Source: Flavobacteriaceae bacterium
GTDB lineage: Bacteria > Bacteroidota > Bacteroidia > Flavobacteriales > Flavobacteriaceae
Reading direction: 5' to 3'
NCBI GenBank assembly: GCA_947373225.1
Contig: CANBWX010000012.1
Coordinates: 1-42,005 of the forward strand
DNA: 42,005 nt
Of the stretch, positions 41,788-42,005 are shown piece after piece; the first letter of the stretch is position 1, and every line of letters begins with the position of its first letter. The position numbers were made by a program, and so were the translations under genes. Under the pieces are notes generated by a model. The model saw only the letters and a program-made list of their open reading frames with translations, was not told the DNA's origin and did no database searches.

Positions 41788-42005
41788 CTATCCAAAACTT
41801 TGTTTTTCAACCAAATATGCTGTTAGAACTTTTTCAAATCCTTCTTCAACTGCTACTGGAATGTACTTGATTTTGTTTTGAGCACAGGTCAATGCAACTC
41901 TAGTAAAATAATCGGTTACATTTTTCTCGTACAGTTCTTTGACATTTTCTGCAAAAACAGTCACTTCTTCGCCTGTTTCTATATCGATAAACTTTCGAGG
42001 TGCAG
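41788..42005 (-). CDS. Probable DUF58-domain protein, C-terminal end only
   Basis: The frame is open from the right window edge to a TAG at 41788-41790 and gives 72 residues. They read PRKFIDIETGEEVTVFAENV, then KELYEKNVTDYFTRVALTCA, then QNKIKYIPVAVEEGFEKVLT and AYLVEKQSFG. The order of an ETGE turn, a helix and a closing EGFEKVLTAYLVEKQ resembles the C-terminus of DUF58 proteins (von Willebrand-like fold, often beside MoxR ATPases). The call rests on this tail only and the main domain lies outside the window. Confidence 0.55.
   Translation of the reverse strand, partial: APRKFIDIETGEEVTVFAENVKELYEKNVTDYFTRVALTCAQNKIKYIPVAVEEGFEKVLTAYLVEKQSFG

Noticed and set aside
1..42005. CRISPR arrays, insertion sequences, phage genes and riboswitches
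   Set aside because: No evenly spaced direct repeats, transposase or integrase motifs, or recognisable riboswitch cores were seen anywhere in the window by reading; no covariance-model search was possible.

Overview
The window is AT-rich, Bacteroidota-type DNA, most likely from Flavobacterium or a close relative. The evidence is two SusC/SusD pairs, the type IX secretion and gliding genes gldJ-porU-porV in the arrangement I recall from Flavobacterium johnsoniae, poor Shine-Dalgarno sequences, and several promoters matching the Flavobacterium consensus TTG-N17-23-TAnnTTTG. I see no rRNA, CRISPR array, insertion sequence or phage genes. There is one tRNA.

Layout. (1) 1-7568: a first SusC/SusD pair on the minus strand, with SusD cut by the window edge, divergent from a large SusR-like membrane-spanning sensor/regulator. 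(2) 7625-19268: conserved core genes: murF, gldJ, then divergently porU and porV, cdd, and the pyruvate dehydrogenase genes pdhA-pdhC. (3) 19326-21364: a small rearranged spot. It holds a glycosyltransferase gene, an antitoxin-like gene, a PIN toxin gene broken by a single in-frame TAG, and a second, slightly diverged copy of the glycosyltransferase 3' end. (4) 21474-22055: miaE (tRNA hydroxylase). (5) 22095-38367: a glycan-utilisation locus. On the plus strand are a sialate O-acetylesterase-like SGNH enzyme, a NagB-like/LmbE-like fusion, a GH2 enzyme with exo-beta-D-glucosaminidase signatures and a XylR-like AraC regulator. Converging on the minus strand is an operon SusC-SusD-PD40 lipoprotein-GH20 hexosaminidase. 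(6) 38655-42005: an AsmA-family protein, tRNA-Asp with a clear promoter and terminator, and the 3' end of a probable DUF58 gene.

How it works together. The second SusCD pair probably imports an amino-sugar glycan. GH20 would release terminal GlcNAc (or GalNAc), GH2 would release GlcN, and the NagB/LmbE fusion would process the amino sugar in the cytoplasm. The regulator lies next to both arms. A chito-oligosaccharide, partly deacetylated chitin or amino-sugar-containing glycan is the best guess; no endo-chitinase, sugar kinase or permease is visible here. PorU and PorV belong to the attachment complex that cleaves and anchors type IX cargo, and GldJ is a gliding/T9SS lipoprotein.

Most notable: the toxin-antitoxin/glycosyltransferase scar; the NagB-like domain lacking one canonical catalytic Asp; a perfect 9-bp inverted repeat straddling the -7 element of that gene; and a PD40 propeller lipoprotein where a surface glycan-binding protein is usual. 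All calls come from reading the sequence; no database search was run.
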